Shown here in pieces: positions 5,733-5,823 of a DNA stretch of 5,823 bases. Below the pieces are notes generated by a model. It was not told the origin of the DNA. It worked only from the letters and a program-made list of their open reading frames with translations, and searched no databases. Origin of the DNA: an uncultured Eubacteriales bacterium (GTDB lineage: Bacteria; Bacillota; Clostridia; Oscillospirales; CAG-272). Location of the stretch: assembly GCA_900555785.1 (NCBI GenBank), contig USMO01000107.1:1-5823 (forward strand), read 5' to 3'. The first letter of the stretch is position 1. Each line of letters opens with the position of its first letter. Position numbers and translations under genes: made by a program.

Positions 5733-5823
5733 GTGTTCAGTATTGATCGAATGCCGGACTGTCTGACGGCGGCGCTGCCCGCGCTTGGGATTGACGGGGC
5801 GCGGCTGGAGCTGACGACTCTTG
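5733..5823 (+). CDS. N-terminus of an unidentified rightward gene (partial, GTG start, runs off right edge)
   Basis: A GTG at 5733 follows the purine-rich AGAGAGG (5721-5727) at a 5-nt spacing and opens a frame that stays open for 30 codons to the window edge. The peptide starts MFSIDRMPDCLTAALPALG and continues with an acidic and leucine-rich stretch. Most third codon positions are G or C, matching the neighbouring genes and supporting real coding. It shows no obvious signal peptide or membrane segment so far and I cannot name it. An in-frame ATG at 5751 is an alternative start, but it has no ribosome-binding site at the right distance. It begins 49 nt after the preceding stop, in the same direction, so it may be the fourth gene of the secA operon. 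Confidence 0.6.
   Translation, partial: MFSIDRMPDCLTAALPALGIDGARLELTTL

Noticed and set aside
5152..5766. A 204-codon plus-strand frame overlapping the end of the large membrane protein.
   Set aside because: It is an Arg/Ala/Gly-rich out-of-frame reading of the membrane-protein gene, with no ribosome-binding site, and it crosses the real stop and the intergenic hairpin.

Overview
The window looks like ordinary chromosome from a fairly GC-rich member of the Clostridia, most likely an Oscillospiraceae/Ruminococcaceae-type gut Firmicute. Three things suggest this: the SecA sequence (Firmicute-like core, a roughly 60-residue clostridial-type insert before the GTERHESRR motif, and a C-terminal zinc tail), strong purine-rich Shine-Dalgarno sites before every gene, and the TrmL/CspR-type methyltransferase. 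The genus-level placement is an inference from sequence style and was not searched.

Layout. Positions 1-592 are read leftward. trmL (89-592), a tRNA wobble-nucleotide 2'-O-methyltransferase, is followed after 22 nt by the probable start of another leftward gene (66 down to the window edge). A 187-nt intergenic gap (593-779), partly AT-rich, separates trmL from the rightward block and carries divergent promoters, each with an extended -10. The rightward block is secA (780-3545), two polytopic membrane proteins of unknown function (3573-4283 and 4301-5683), and the first 30 codons of a third gene (GTG start at 5733) that runs off the right edge.

How the genes relate. SecA is the ATPase motor of Sec-dependent protein export. 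The two membrane-protein genes follow it with gaps of 27 and 17 nt, with no recognisable terminator or promoter between them, so they are probably co-transcribed with secA. They share an N-terminal pattern, and the larger one seems to contain a second copy of part of that pattern. prfB, a frequent follower of secA in Firmicutes, does not lie directly downstream. trmL is divergently transcribed and functionally separate (translation fidelity).

The least ordinary signals are a short secA leader that can fold into two mutually exclusive hairpins, one of which covers the Shine-Dalgarno site; the internal repeat in the uncharacterised membrane proteins; and two hairpins with a shared GGACCG stem just upstream of or overlapping the starts of the two edge genes. 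I found no RNA genes, mobile elements, CRISPR arrays or clear intrinsic terminators.
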